Positions 1 through 13,002 of a stretch of 64,000 nucleotides of DNA are shown here, piece after piece. The stretch is taken from NCBI RefSeq assembly GCF_000002995.4, contig NW_025062479.1, positions 15,372,721 to 15,436,720 on the forward strand, given 5' to 3'. The notes beneath the pieces were generated by a model. That model searched no databases. It saw nothing but the letters and a program-made list of their open reading frames with translations, and had not been told where the DNA came from. A program made the position numbers and the translations under genes. Origin of the DNA: Brugia malayi. Taxonomy: Eukaryota > Nematoda > Chromadorea > Rhabditida > Onchocercidae. Each line of letters starts with the position of its first letter. Position 1 is the stretch's first letter.

Positions 1-523
1 CCCTTAAAAAGTTTAGTAATTACTATGTTTACTTTCAGCCTGGTAAAAAAAAAAAAATGATTTTAACATATGTCTGCTATTGGCCTAGTCAAGAAGTAAA
101 AACTATCTGTGAAGTGTCCATTAATTAATTATGTATTCTACTCCTAGTTTAGCATAGATATGTTAGTCCGATAATTATGAGTTATCAATTATCAGCCTAG
201 CAAAAGAGTGTACTAATTATTTCAACAAATGCAATCGCTAATATAATGGGAAAAAGTGTCCTATCACCATTATTTATCATTAATTCATATTATTTTTGCT
301 CAAATTAATTTTTGAAATTTAACATTCTTATTGCACAATAGAAGAGTTTAGTATTTTTAACTGATATAATTTCATATGATTTATTGGTTTTTTTTTTACC
401 TAAAAATTTCTTTTTTTCTTTGTGGAATTAAATTTTTAGCTCTCAGAATTAATGTTAAATTTGCCAATTATATTAATATACAAGCAATTAAAATTTGATT
501 TAAAATAAATGAATTAAACATAC

Positions 524-3500
524 CCATCCATAAACCAAGATGTCCGCCAACATCAGCTAATAAGTTGACAAGCTAAAAATTATAATTCAGTTATTACTAT
601 CTGTCTTGCTTAATATACTAAGTTTAAAAGTTTGCATTAAATATAATTAATTTCAATGATTATAAGTTTGTTAAGAAATTTTCCTTTTAAATCTTTTCAT
701 GTATTTCTTAAATTAGCAGTAGTTTTAAATAATTTGAAATAAATTATTGAATGGTATTAGAAAATAAACAGCAACACAATACACTAATTAAAATGACTTA
801 CTTAATTAGCACTATGCTACAAAAAGTTAATTATTCATTAAACTAACACCATATGCTTCAGATTCTTTTAACAATTCGTAATTAAGCTGCTCGTAGTAAA
901 CTTCAACCATTGCTGCATTTTCTCTATAAAATCTTCTGCATTCTTCATCATTCATCTTTGGATCACAATTTCCAAGCTTAAAATTATATTGGAAAAGAAT
1001 ATCAATTGAAAATGAAAATAATCAAATATGGAAATAATTAATAAAATATAGTAATGAAATTGACAAGTCATGCAACATGTGAAAGAATTCAACAAAAAAT
1101 AAGATGAAATAAAAAGTTAAATTTTCAGATTTATTAATAATTTATGAAACTTTTTGTTACTTTTTCATTTACTTTCAAATAAAAAAAATAGAAATGAAAA
1201 AAGACAATAACTTAAAGATCAAATGAATATGATAATGACAGATATTAATTAGTTTTTTTAATTGTAACCAATCATAATGCATCTAATAAATTATTAATCA
1301 CCAATATAATTTAATTACTGCAAAACATATTACAAACATGCATAAAGATTGCAAGCTTTAAAAAATAAAGGTAAAAAAATAAATGCATAAAGCTAAATAA
1401 AAAAAAAATCACCGATTGTCGCAGCTGAAACTTAAAATGATTGAACATTTTTTTAAACTATTTTTCCAAACAATAAATTAATCAATGATAAATTAAATAA
1501 TACCAAAATAAAAAAAGAGTTAAAATAAAACAAAAAAAAAAACTTTTTTTTTTTGTTGTTCCTTTTCTTCAGCTTTGTTAACTCAGAATTTTCAATACAC
1601 GAAATATAATTATGAATTTGTCTTCTTTCCCCTCAACATTAGCGATAGTGGTAAAAATTTTTTAAGTTTAAATTTAACTTATAAATTATAAAGAAAAATA
1701 TAACATGGTCAATATGAAACTGGCCTAATTGGTCTAGCAAAAAATGTATTGAATAGAAAAAATCATTTTATTTATTCATTTTATTGTTTGTTTGTTAAAT
1801 ATAATAAATTACAGAATTGCTTTTTTGATGAATTTAATGGAATAAATGTTTGGGCTTAAATTACATTTCAGAACTTCTTACAACATAGCTAGTTTCCCGA
1901 CTATTTAGTGCAATCATTCGCAAAATGCACGGAAACAAATTTAAGTTAATTTTCTTGTAATTCAAGCAAATAATTAGACAATCTGCATTATTAATGTGTT
2001 AGTAATTATCAAGGATAATTACTAAAATAAATTTAATTTCTGCAGAATTGAATTTAATACTGAAATATGCGAAAAAGATTTGCACTGAATAAAACAGGTA
2101 ATTAGTTATTATTCATAAGCGGAAACAAATTCGTTAATAATAAAAATGTGCATGTACTATAATAATTTGATTATAATTAAATTGTATTTATAAGGTTTTT
2201 GCATGCTATTTAACTTTTTTTATTTTTATTTATTTTTTTTTTTTTTTTTTAATGCAATAAACCCATTTGTTTTAAGCGCAAGTGATTTTAAGTTAGGACT
2301 TCTGGGCAAAAATTTCTGTTTCGTTTTGCTTTTTCATTATTTTTCTAAGTTCTCTTTTTTTGTTATTTCCTTTTGCTTATTTCTTATGTTGTAAAAATAA
2401 ATTAAATTTTTTTTAACGGCGATGACTTTTTTCTCATAATTTCCATAAGTGTTATTTTTCTTTTTGCAATTTTGGATTTTTTACAGAATTTTTATTTGTT
2501 TATTTGCTTTTTACTTGTTATATTTTTATTACTTTGTTTATGTTTTATTTTGTATATTGTTTTGTTGTTTTAATAATTTTTTAAAATATTTTCAAAAAGT
2601 TTTTTTTCTCACCAATAATTTTGTAAAGTTTTAGTTAAAAATGAAATTTACAAACATCGCTAGCACCGGATGGCCATTTAGAAGCGGAAAAAGTGACGCT
2701 GTATATTTCATGTTCGCATGATTGCTTACATTGACAATCCGTCAAACTATCCCTAATGTGATGAAAATCACCGATTTCCGCAATTGTGCGTTCCAAACAA
2801 CCTCCTGTAAAATGAGATTAAAATTTAATTTAAAATACATTTAATCTAATGCATCTATTAAAATGGAAAATTAAAAAAAAAAAAAAAATTAATTATAGAT
2901 ATCATTTTGTCACTAATTTTCTTTTTCTTTAAAAGAAAGGTAATTTAATTATTACACGAATTGACTTACTTGTTGTAGCATTAAAAGCGGAGCAATGTAT
3001 TTTTCCTTTCGGAACTGGAAAACGTGGATCACCACAACCACATTTATTAAGCAGTGTGTTTTGAAAGCAACTTCGATGACATCCCTGTCATTTATATTAC
3101 GACAATTAATAAAAGATAATTTATAAAAAAAAAAGACAAAAAAAAAAATGATAAAAAATAAACGATGATAACAATAGTATAAAAAAATATTTTATTGATT
3201 GGTTTTAAACTTTTTTAAAATATTTTGCTGCTTAATAAAAGATTGAATATTTACAGTAAAATGGATAATGTTAAGATATAACTAAATTACTTCCGGATTG
3301 TAATCATAACCGCCATAAATGTAAACATTTGAATTCATTTTTTTTTCTCGTTGACAATCACCATATGGTGCAGATAATCTTTGGACAACGTGCTAGAAAA
3401 ATTAATATTTTACTGTAAAAACGAAAAAAAAAAAAAAAAAGTAAAAGCTTCAAAATTTGATCAATCAAATGAAAAAAGAATAAATAGAAAAAGAAAAAAA

Positions 3501-6500
3501 GTATTAAAAAACCGAAAATTTACCTTTTTCAAACCAAATGATGAAGCAAAACCAACAGGTGCACTATAACCAAAAGTATCGGGAAACGGAAAATCCGTTG
3601 GACTATGTATTGCTAATCGTACTCCTGAAGCTTCCGATGTTGCCATATAATCTGATGTATTCACAAATAATAATAATCGGATTCCTAAAAATAAAGTAAA
3701 ATGATTTATTGTCCAAAATTGTTCACACTAATTGCATTTTTGCAATTAGTTTTATTTTTATTGAAATTAATTTTATATAAATTAAATTAGCAATAATTTT
3801 ATATGGCAATGTATGTTTGTCTTAATATTGATTATATCAAGATATGTAATTCTTTCTTAATTAGTCTATTCTTTTCTAATTTTTTAAATTAATCTGTGTT
3901 AATTTCGTTTTAGTCAGGTGATCCGTCTTCATTTTTAGATAATTTTATAATTAATTAAATTGTATTACTAACCATACATTGGACCAGCTTTACTGCTTGA
4001 ATGATTATTATTTACATCCCAATTGAATGTATAGCAATTCCCGAATGCCGGATCAACATGCAGTTTAAAATCAGTATCTGTAATATTATTCTTGTTAATC
4101 CGGCTTTCAAAATTTTTATGTTCATGTTTATCCGGTTTCCCCGAATTACTTTCACAAGAAATAAAGAAATAAATATGCTTATTTGTACTAATTTCGAAGC
4201 ATATTATCATCAGTGTTGTTATTTGTATTTCATATTTTTATTTAAAAAGAGAGGAAAAGAAAAAAAAAAAATATTAGCATTTGTTATTATGAACATTGTC
4301 AGAAAATTTTTACTTTATTAAAAAATAAATTTAAAAAATTTATGAGAAATACAATTTATTAGAGAAATAATACCAATATTGCATTCTTTTCCATCAAATG
4401 AACACATTTCAATGAATTCACGTTTCGATTGTGACAGTGCAATTCGTTGTACTTCTGATAATGCACTCATCGTAAAAATTAAATTTTCCTTAGCACGTGT
4501 CAACATAGCTACACCATCTGTCATACCCTTTAATTAATTGCACATCTAATTATGTCATTCATATTTCTCATCAAAAAGATTATATTTAAATTTTCAACGA
4601 ATAAATACGCAAATAAATTAAGTGGCAATATGACAAATTTCAATTTTAATTGCAACAAATTTATTTATCTAATGTTTCACCTCATTCAACGTTCGAAGAC
4701 AGTGCGGTTTCTTGAGCCAAATTATTTGAGAAATTGTTACAGTTCAGATAATCTTAGGTTAAGAGGTAATTAAGTCAATCTTTTATTTAGTAGGCAATCC
4801 GGATAATAATCTTTAACTTAGAAGACAGTCGGATGATCTTTAATGATTCATATCAATGATAAACTGAAACAATTATATACCGTAAAACCCATTGCTTTGA
4901 CAGTTTCTGGTTCAGTAACACGTGCTGATTGTTTTGGCGCTGTCGTCGTTGTCGCTGTTGTTGTCTCTTTGGTTGTTGCTATTGTTGTTGTTGACAGATA
5001 CAATTTCGTCGCCCACAATTGTTTCACTTCATTCAACATCCGAAGACAGTGCGGTTTCTTGAGCAGAATCAAGTTGGGCTAATATGTAACTAACAAATTT
5101 ACATAACATTCATTTTACCGTGTTATTAGCATATTTCATTAGATAAACAATAAATTCACTTCAAAAGAAAACACAAATCAAAAAAAAATTTTTCCTTATA
5201 AACACACTAATTTCCATAAAAGATGAAATCGTTTCACTTTTTCAATTTTTAATCTTTAATCATTAATTTTATTAGAAATTTAATTAACTAATATATCCTC
5301 TTGTACTGTAAATTAACTTGTTTAAAATTTACTTTGTTTTGTTTAATAAGAAGCGATAGTTTGGCTAATTTCTCAGTTAAAGAGAAAAGTTGTATATGAA
5401 TGATTAAATTTTTGTTATGCTTAATATTTGCAAGTATTGAAATGAAGTAGTATAAATTTCATTCTTGAATTTAAAAATTTTCAACTCCCTTCTTCGTTAT
5501 TAATCATAGCAGAAATATTAATAGGAAACTGTACGCAGTATTTAACAAATATAACTTTTTCTTAAAATTAATGTGATAATTCATGCTATCGTCTTTATTA
5601 TCTAAAATAAAACTTGGAATTTTCAATTCTATTTTTTAATTTAATATTATAATGAAATAATAGTTTTTTGATTTTGCGAAAGATATTTTATGAATGTTTA
5701 CTTCTAATTTCTTCCATTCTCTCTCATTTCAAGCAGAAATGATTTTAATCCAAGAAAAGATTAAATGATTAACTTTAAAAGCTTTCCAAACGCACACTTA
5801 AATGGATGAATGTAGATTCGTGGAAAGCTTTTAAATGAATGAATGGAATACGAAAGTTTTTGATTAGAAAATTTGGTGCAAAAATAAAATTACACTTTTA
5901 TTTCCGATTTTGATGCATTTTCTCACATAAAATCAATTATTCTACTTTTAGCTATCTGAGAGTTACTTGATTGAGTTATTATTTTAATAATCCGAAAATT
6001 CGAAATATTATTAAGCTTAGTAATTACACAAATGACATTTTCATGTACTTTTCTTTTCAATTTTTTGAGAAGTTAAAACAAAAATTTCTGCTCTTTTTTA
6101 GCTAGCTTATTTTTTCTGTTTTTATACTACAAAATATTATAACTCTTCTATAATTTTACAAAACAACTGCTACACAAGAATTAATTAAAATCTTAGGAAA
6201 TGTCCAGCATATTATATATTCCCTGAATATATAATATAACAACATAATGACAGTAATTAAATTCTCCAGTTATTTGAAATGATATGTGTGTAGTAAGTAA
6301 TTTAAGTAATTATCCAAATATCAATAACAAAATTCAGTAATTAAATTACCAAAATATTTAAGACATTTTAATTAGTGATAAATCTTTTTCATCTATTCCA
6401 CAAATAACTTTCAATTTCTTTGTTCCGACAAATTGAAGTCTTACTTTTATCAGCATTGTCACTGATTGACTCCTTGCATTCATTTCAAACAGTATACTGA

Positions 6501-9500
6501 TAATGTATACCTTTGAGAATAACAGTTACAAAACATAAGAAATAGATTTTTATGATTTGAAAAGAATTGTTCATCAAAAATTTTAAAATGATAACCGGTA
6601 ATGAAAGGAAGAAATGGAGAGAGAACGAGAAAGTTGTAAGAAAATTGTGATAAGTGTTAAATGTTGGCAGTTTCAAAGGAAAGTTTTAATAGAAAAAAAA
6701 AAAAAAAAATTGGCAGTAGCAAAAAAAAAAAAAATGCCTTAAAATACAAATAATTCATTGTATGAAATCCTTTCTTTTTTTTCTTTTTCTTGTCAAATTT
6801 TTCCAGAAATTAGGTAATAACTATGGATAAACAACATTTAATTTGAAATATAACTGATCCTACTATATGTATGCATGAATAATTATTTACCAATATGAAA
6901 GAGAAAATTCATAATAATTCTATTTTCAAAATTTATTTTTAGAATTTTTTACTACCTTCGCATTAATTTCAGAATTTGGTGCTATAAATTATATTTTTTT
7001 AGCCTATAGTAGTTATCACTTAGTTATAAATAGCATATTTATAATATTATCATCAGTAAAATATTAAGAAAGCATGAAATTATGTTAGATTTTAACTTAA
7101 TTAAATTAAAATGATATTTATAGTTGGAATATTTTATTTAAATTCAAAAAATTGTACAGTTGTAAAAAAAACGAAGAAAACAACAGGTAATATTTAAAAT
7201 TTAAAGCTTACAGAATCAATGGTACGATTCCGACATAAACAAGGCCAATTAGAACTTTGAAATAGATAATTTTGTTTTGGCTCACAAAAACCATCCTCAA
7301 AACATATAATACAATCTTCTTGATACCATATTCTAAAACAATACTATAATTTGATATTTTTTAAATTAGTAAAAAATACATTAAAAAAATAATGAATTAA
7401 ATTAAACAAAATATTGTTTAAATAAATTAGTTGATAACTGAATTAAACTTAAAAAATACCTTATTTTATTAACCATATTTTCTTCACTTTTTTAATTCAG
7501 ATATGCAGAAATGCTAATTATAAATAATTTAACAAATTTTAATTGTAATTGATCGATTAATCAATAATATTTAATGCAAAAACAAAGAACAAACGATATA
7601 TTGAAACACGGCCAAGCAATGTTCATTTCATTGTCATACGTACAGATGCATTTACTGTCATCAGATGGTGGCATTGATTCAAATCGAATACATTCCATAT
7701 CTGATTTACCGATACATTTACAATGTGCTTCAATTGCTTCATATCGCATTGTCTCTGCCTCAATATTTAACATAAATGATTAAATTCATTGTCTATTTGA
7801 AAATATTATAGCTTAACTAACAATTAAAAAATTATTAATTAAACTATAAAATGATAAAAAATGAAAATATTTCTACATAAATTAAAAATAATATTTAATC
7901 CCATCTTATTATAACATTTTTGATCATACAATGATATTAAAACAAAAACCATAAAGTTTTCTTGAACAATAATGTTAAATTTTTTTAAAAAATTTTTTTA
8001 AGCTTATTAAACTGTAAATTGAAAAAAACCATCAATTAAAATTTTAAGTTATAATGAATTTATTTGAAGCTAAAAGAATAAATTAAATTTTTACGTTCTA
8101 ATCAAATATAACAAACGTATTTATAGAAAATTACGGAATCATATTAATTACCAAATGTAAATTAACAGTAAAACAATTAATAAATGTTGAAGTCTTTAAG
8201 ATAATAACTTTTAAATTATAAATTTAAAAAGAAGGATAAAGAAATAATGATATTTAAATAGCTTACCATCCGTTTACTCCTTAGTACTGTTGCAGTTGCA
8301 TCATTTACATTTATAATTGTTTTAATATCATTAATTAACGTATCATTCATATATGCCAGTACATTAGCAAAATCACTACTGCTTGTTAGAGCAGCAGTTT
8401 TTGTTGCTGTTCTTATATTATTAGTTGTTGTTATAGTATTATTTTTACTATTTGTAGTATTGCTAATGAAACGGGTATTAGTTGATGATAATATTTCATC
8501 ATTAATTTCATGAATTTTATTAGTTATAATAATATCATTATTTTTAAATAAATTATTTTTAACATTTCTCTCTTGTCGTTGTCGTTTTACATTTTCCAAA
8601 TAATTAATGTTTAAATCATTGATCATTCTGCTGTCAAATAACTGCGATAAATGCTCTTTTTGATAATTAGATTGTTTACGAATAATACCAATTGGTAATT
8701 GTTGTTTTGTGCGAACTTTACGAAATGATTTCGCATTTTCATAAACATCCATCTGCAATTGATTTAATATTTTGCACAGCTAATAAGAAAAAATGCATTT
8801 TTCTTCAGATCAAAGATTAACTTCTTAGATCAATTAAGTTCTATTTTCCTATGTGCAAAGAATGTTGCTTTCTTTTTTTGAGTAATTAATTGATTGAAAT
8901 ATTGAATTTGTTTCTAAAATTTTCTTCAAAAAATAACTTATTTAAAAAAAAAAACATTGTTGATATTACAATTGAAATTTAAAACAAAAGTTGCATGCAA
9001 TTTAACATTGAAAACTTTTATTTTCATTTTAAATAAGCAACAATTATTGTAATCGAAACATTCAATAAATGTACAAATGATATGTTTGGATGTAATAAAG
9101 TTGTTATCGCAAAAAGATAATTTTATGTTTGAAAAAAATTAAAAATAGAAATTTAGATATAACAGAAATGAAATATTATCGATTTTTTTCACCGGGAAAA
9201 AGGTCGTTTATTCATTATACTTTTATTAAAAAATAAAAATTTTTGCGATAAATTAATTGAGATAAGTTTTGTTTGAAAAAATTGAAAAGAAAAAAAATCA
9301 AGCTCAGTGTCTTAAGCTTAATGTAGAAATGTTTGAAATATAAAAAATTGCATACAATCAATAAGTTTTTGTCCGACAAAGAATTTATATTTCTATATTT
9401 TGATTTTCTATTCTGTTTTCTTTTTTTTTTCTTTCATAAAATATTTTGTAAAAAAACTAAAATATGGATACTTCAATAAAATTTTTTTTAATAGTTTAAT

Positions 9501-12316
9501 TATGAATAAACGCATAAAGTTAATTAATTTACAGCTTTATATGTTTTCATTAATTTACACAACTAATAAAAAGCATACCGTATCTTTAACAGATTGTACT
9601 GATCGAATTAAACTTTTCTTATATGGATTCAAATTGCAAAATGTTACAGCAGGAAATTGTATATAATCAAATTTAAGCTAAAGCAAAAAATCTTTATTTT
9701 TTATTATTAAAAAAAAAAAAAAAAAAAACCAACAAATAAGAAATTTAAAGAAAAATGAAATTAAATTAAAATTAAATAAAGGTAAGATAAATGCTATAAT
9801 ATCATATAATATGTAATTTACTTACTTCGATACTGGTAATTTTTTCATAACGATTAAATTTCATTACTAATTGATATGCTTGTACAATAAGTATAATAAA
9901 GCAAAGAATAATTCCAAATAACCATAGTCGCGCAGTATATGCATTTCTAGCAATAAATATTCGTCGTACACCATGCGCTGTTGTATTTTCCGAGAAATTA
10001 CGAATTTTTCTTATCACAATATGATTATTTTCATCAATTTTACGTTCTGACTGATAATGATATGGAATTGTATGATTATCATAGTATGACTGATAACATA
10101 ATTCATTTAGTGGTCTGTTATATTTAAATGACAATTTTGATGGTTGAATATATTTCATATAACTACTAGCATAACCATCATTTCCTGATTCCGATGATTC
10201 CATGTATTCGCTGCAAATTAAAGTAATTAATAATTATTAATTATTTTGTATAAAAATTAAGTTGTTGGTAGGATTTAAAATAAACAAAAGAACAAAAAAG
10301 CAAAATTTCAATTAATTCCATTCTTTTTTTGGTTTAACTGAATGAATAAAAAATATTATGCTATGTTATAAAATGCATGATTGTAAGGATGGAAGGAAAA
10401 AAAATGTTAAACTAAAATAAATTTCACTTCATTCTCAAAGAAAAAAAAAAAAAGAAACAGCCTTCTATGACAAATGTGATGCATTCAAATGATAAGCTAT
10501 TATAATGGATTGAAACATGAAATGAGACTTAATCCTTAAATTCTATCTATCAAAGAGAATAAATCGATATCATTGGTAGTAAAAGTAGTAATGAAAAAAA
10601 AATAACTCTGATAGAAAAAAAAAGAAATTCTGGGGGGAAACAAAGAAGAGAGAAAAATGAATGATATTTTCACTACAATTTTTTGCAATTAATTAGATAG
10701 ATTTAGAAATTTTATAAGTTAAAGAAATGGAAAAATTTTTCACAACAATTTGATCCTTTTCATTTTTAAACAGATAGATTTCTTTTTTTTTTTTTTTTTT
10801 TGTAGGTAAAATTATTTGGTACAATTAAGGGCAAAAATTAATACTTAATATCATTTCATTTAGACAGCAACATTAAATAATATTACATCTAATTATAATA
10901 AATAGATAAATACAACAAATAACTACAATAAAAAAGATAAAACTAGCAGTAATATATTATTTATAATTTGTTTGCCGGCAATTTTGCCAAAAATAATATA
11001 TTATACTTAATTTAAATGTAAATTTTATACAAATTAAACCCTGTTTTTATAGTAATTTGAAATGTAATAATGAAATGAATTTCGAAATGTTTATTAAAAG
11101 AGTAACATTCAAACAATACGCACAATTTATCAAAAGTATGCTTAAATAAAATGAAACGAAAAAAAGAGCTAAACAAAGCAAATGTAATTTTTATTAGAAA
11201 GTGAAATTTTTTAGTCACTTTTATAATTTTTTTTTAGCGTGATCTTCTTGAAAGTTAGATTTGATATTAAGGAAAGAAATAAAAATTTTTATTAAATAAA
11301 TTAAAATTTTGGCACAAATATCAGTCACAATAATAAATAGGCTGAAGTAAAAAAATTCGTTATCAAATTTTTTGAATGACATAACAAATATTTCTATAAT
11401 TATTAATATAACTGAAAAGGGCAGGTAAAATAATTATACTAATTTGTTTTGGAAAATATACTATATCATTTACAAGGCAATAGGTATATTCTCATATCAT
11501 TTACTAACTCAATAAGTGTAATTTCATATCATTTATCAAAACAGTAATTATATTCTTATATCATTTGCCATCTCTCTCTCTCTCAAAAAAAAAAGTATCT
11601 ACAGTAAAAAGTCTTGAAAATATTTTTAATATGTCAATATCGATGGTATTGTCACCTGTGATATCATCCAAAATTTCAATAGGATAAATAAATTTTTTGT
11701 ATCAAATTTTTCTTCTCATCTTTTAAGTATTTTCATCAATCATATAATCAAACAACAAACTTCATGGTATTTATTGCATGAAAGAAAAAAAAAATTAAGC
11801 ACTGATAAGAAAAGAAAAGAAAACAAAAAAAATTACAATTTTTGTTAAATTGAATAAATAAAAAAAGGTTGCATCAATGTTTTCATTAATTTTGGTAAAA
11901 AGTTTTTGTACAGAATATTGCAACAGATGGTTAAAAGATGTGGTAAAATTAATAATCAACCAAACAAAAAACAAAAAAAAAAATCGAGATAAAATATTTA
12001 CTAACCATTGTTGATATGAAAGATTATCATTATTATTTGGTTGATAATCATTGTTGTTCTCATTATCATCATCAGATGGATCTGTTGTTGGATAAATTTG
12101 TGATGAAGATCGCGAATGAGATTGAGGTTGAGTGGTAGATCTTGAAGATGTTGTCATGAAGACACTGTTGGATAGTTGTTGTTGTAATCGTGATAAATTG
12201 TGGTGACGATGGCGATGACGGTAATGGTGATGTTGCTGTTGTTGTTGACGATGATGATGATGATGATGAGAATGATGGTGATTCTTCTTTGGATGAGACA
12301 AATTTATTGTTGACAT
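524..12316 (-). CDS. Degenerin/ENaC-family sodium channel subunit (UNC-8/DEL-1-like), 3' end outside window
   Basis: Subunit of a trimeric amiloride-sensitive cation channel of the plasma membrane, in worms used in mechanosensory or motor neurons. Minus-strand exons, 5' to 3': 12316-12006, 10210-9826, 9677-9579, 8752 (or 8779)-8267, 7758-7595, 7332-7212, 5078-4881, 4527-4374, 4077-3973, 3684-3524, 3392-3291, 3084-2970, 2804-2656, 976-848, 572-524. All junction phases agree; about 909 residues are visible. Landmarks: cytosolic ENTTAHG about residues 178-184, TM1 about 199-216, [13 protein letters not shown] about 240-252, then the Cys-rich ectodomain with [19 protein letters not shown] and [11 protein letters not shown]. 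The last visible exon encodes [17 protein letters not shown], leading into TM2. The selectivity filter, most of TM2 and the C-terminus lie before base 524. The His/Gln-rich first exon is joined on phase alone and is the least certain part. UNC-8/DEL-1 resemblance is from memory; the exact orthologue is not settled. Confidence 0.94.
4674..4717 (-). repeat. Intronic copy of a degenerin exon fragment
   Basis: These 44 bases match 5021-5064 at 41 of 44 positions. The original lies inside the degenerin exon 5078-4881; the copy lies in the next intron. In the gene's orientation the copy still reads [14 protein letters not shown] against [14 protein letters not shown] in the exon, then meets a stop. 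Weaker similarity extends on both sides. It looks like a partial local duplication without its own good splice donor. Confidence 0.85.
11458..11572. repeat. Imperfect tandem repeat, about 30-33 bp unit, about four copies
   Basis: The core TATATCATTT or CATATCATTT recurs at about 11462, 11490, 11524 and 11557, each followed by a diverged A-rich tail. The array sits in the large intron between the first two proposed degenerin exons and ends in a short TC microsatellite (about 11571-11584). Confidence 0.7.
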
Positions 12317-12969
12317 TATTCTTTTTGTTTACATTTATTTTAATGTTATTATTATTTATAATTTATTTGTTGATGAGAAAAAACGAAATATTATGTATTA
12401 TTGTTGTTGCTATTTTATTTGCTAATAAAATATTATTGTAATTATTAGTAATCTTATTATTATAGCTGCAAATTTGTTTTATTTTTTGTTATAATACAGA
12501 AGCAATAAGACTTGCGAACGATAGAATATTCGTACAAATGATTAATAGTATAAATAAGTAGCGTAGGGAATGCGTGAATATTTACGATAGTATTACACGT
12601 TTGAGCATTACACGTTGTTATATACCAATAATGACTTTTATAGACGAATAATTTTGCGAAAGAGCTGAAAATATATTTTTTAAAAAAAGAAAAGAAAAGT
12701 AGGGAAGAAATATGACAAAATTACATAATAACGCGAAGATAAGGTAATTAATAGATAGGTAAAATCATTAGTCATTAATAGGTAAGGTCATAAAATAATC
12801 AATGCTGTGCTAATTGAATTTCGATAATAAAAATAAATTCAATTACTATGAACATTACGTTAATAAAATATTGATAAATGTTATAATGAAAGATAAGAAG
12901 TAAATTCTTATTTAATAAATCATTAATATTTTCTACAAAAAAAGATATTAATCATTTATTGTTAATTTA

Positions 12970-13002
12970 ATATATGGAAATTTTTTTTTTATTTCCATAT
13001 AT
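12970..13002. repeat. Perfect 12-bp inverted repeat with T9 loop
   Basis: ATATATGGAAAT (12970-12981) is followed by nine T and then ATTTCCATATAT (12991-13002), its exact reverse complement. It would form a stable hairpin. It lies about 650 bp upstream of the proposed degenerin start codon. No transposon termini were seen around it. Confidence 0.85.

Noticed and set aside
1..523. Search for the final degenerin exon (TM2 and C-terminus)
   Set aside because: No minus-strand stretch in the first 523 bases encodes the expected selectivity filter and TM2; the exon must lie outside the window.
12190..12441. Asp-rich 83-codon plus-strand frame
   Set aside because: It is the antisense of the His/Gln-rich degenerin exon; the Asp run arises from the same trinucleotide repeat read backwards.
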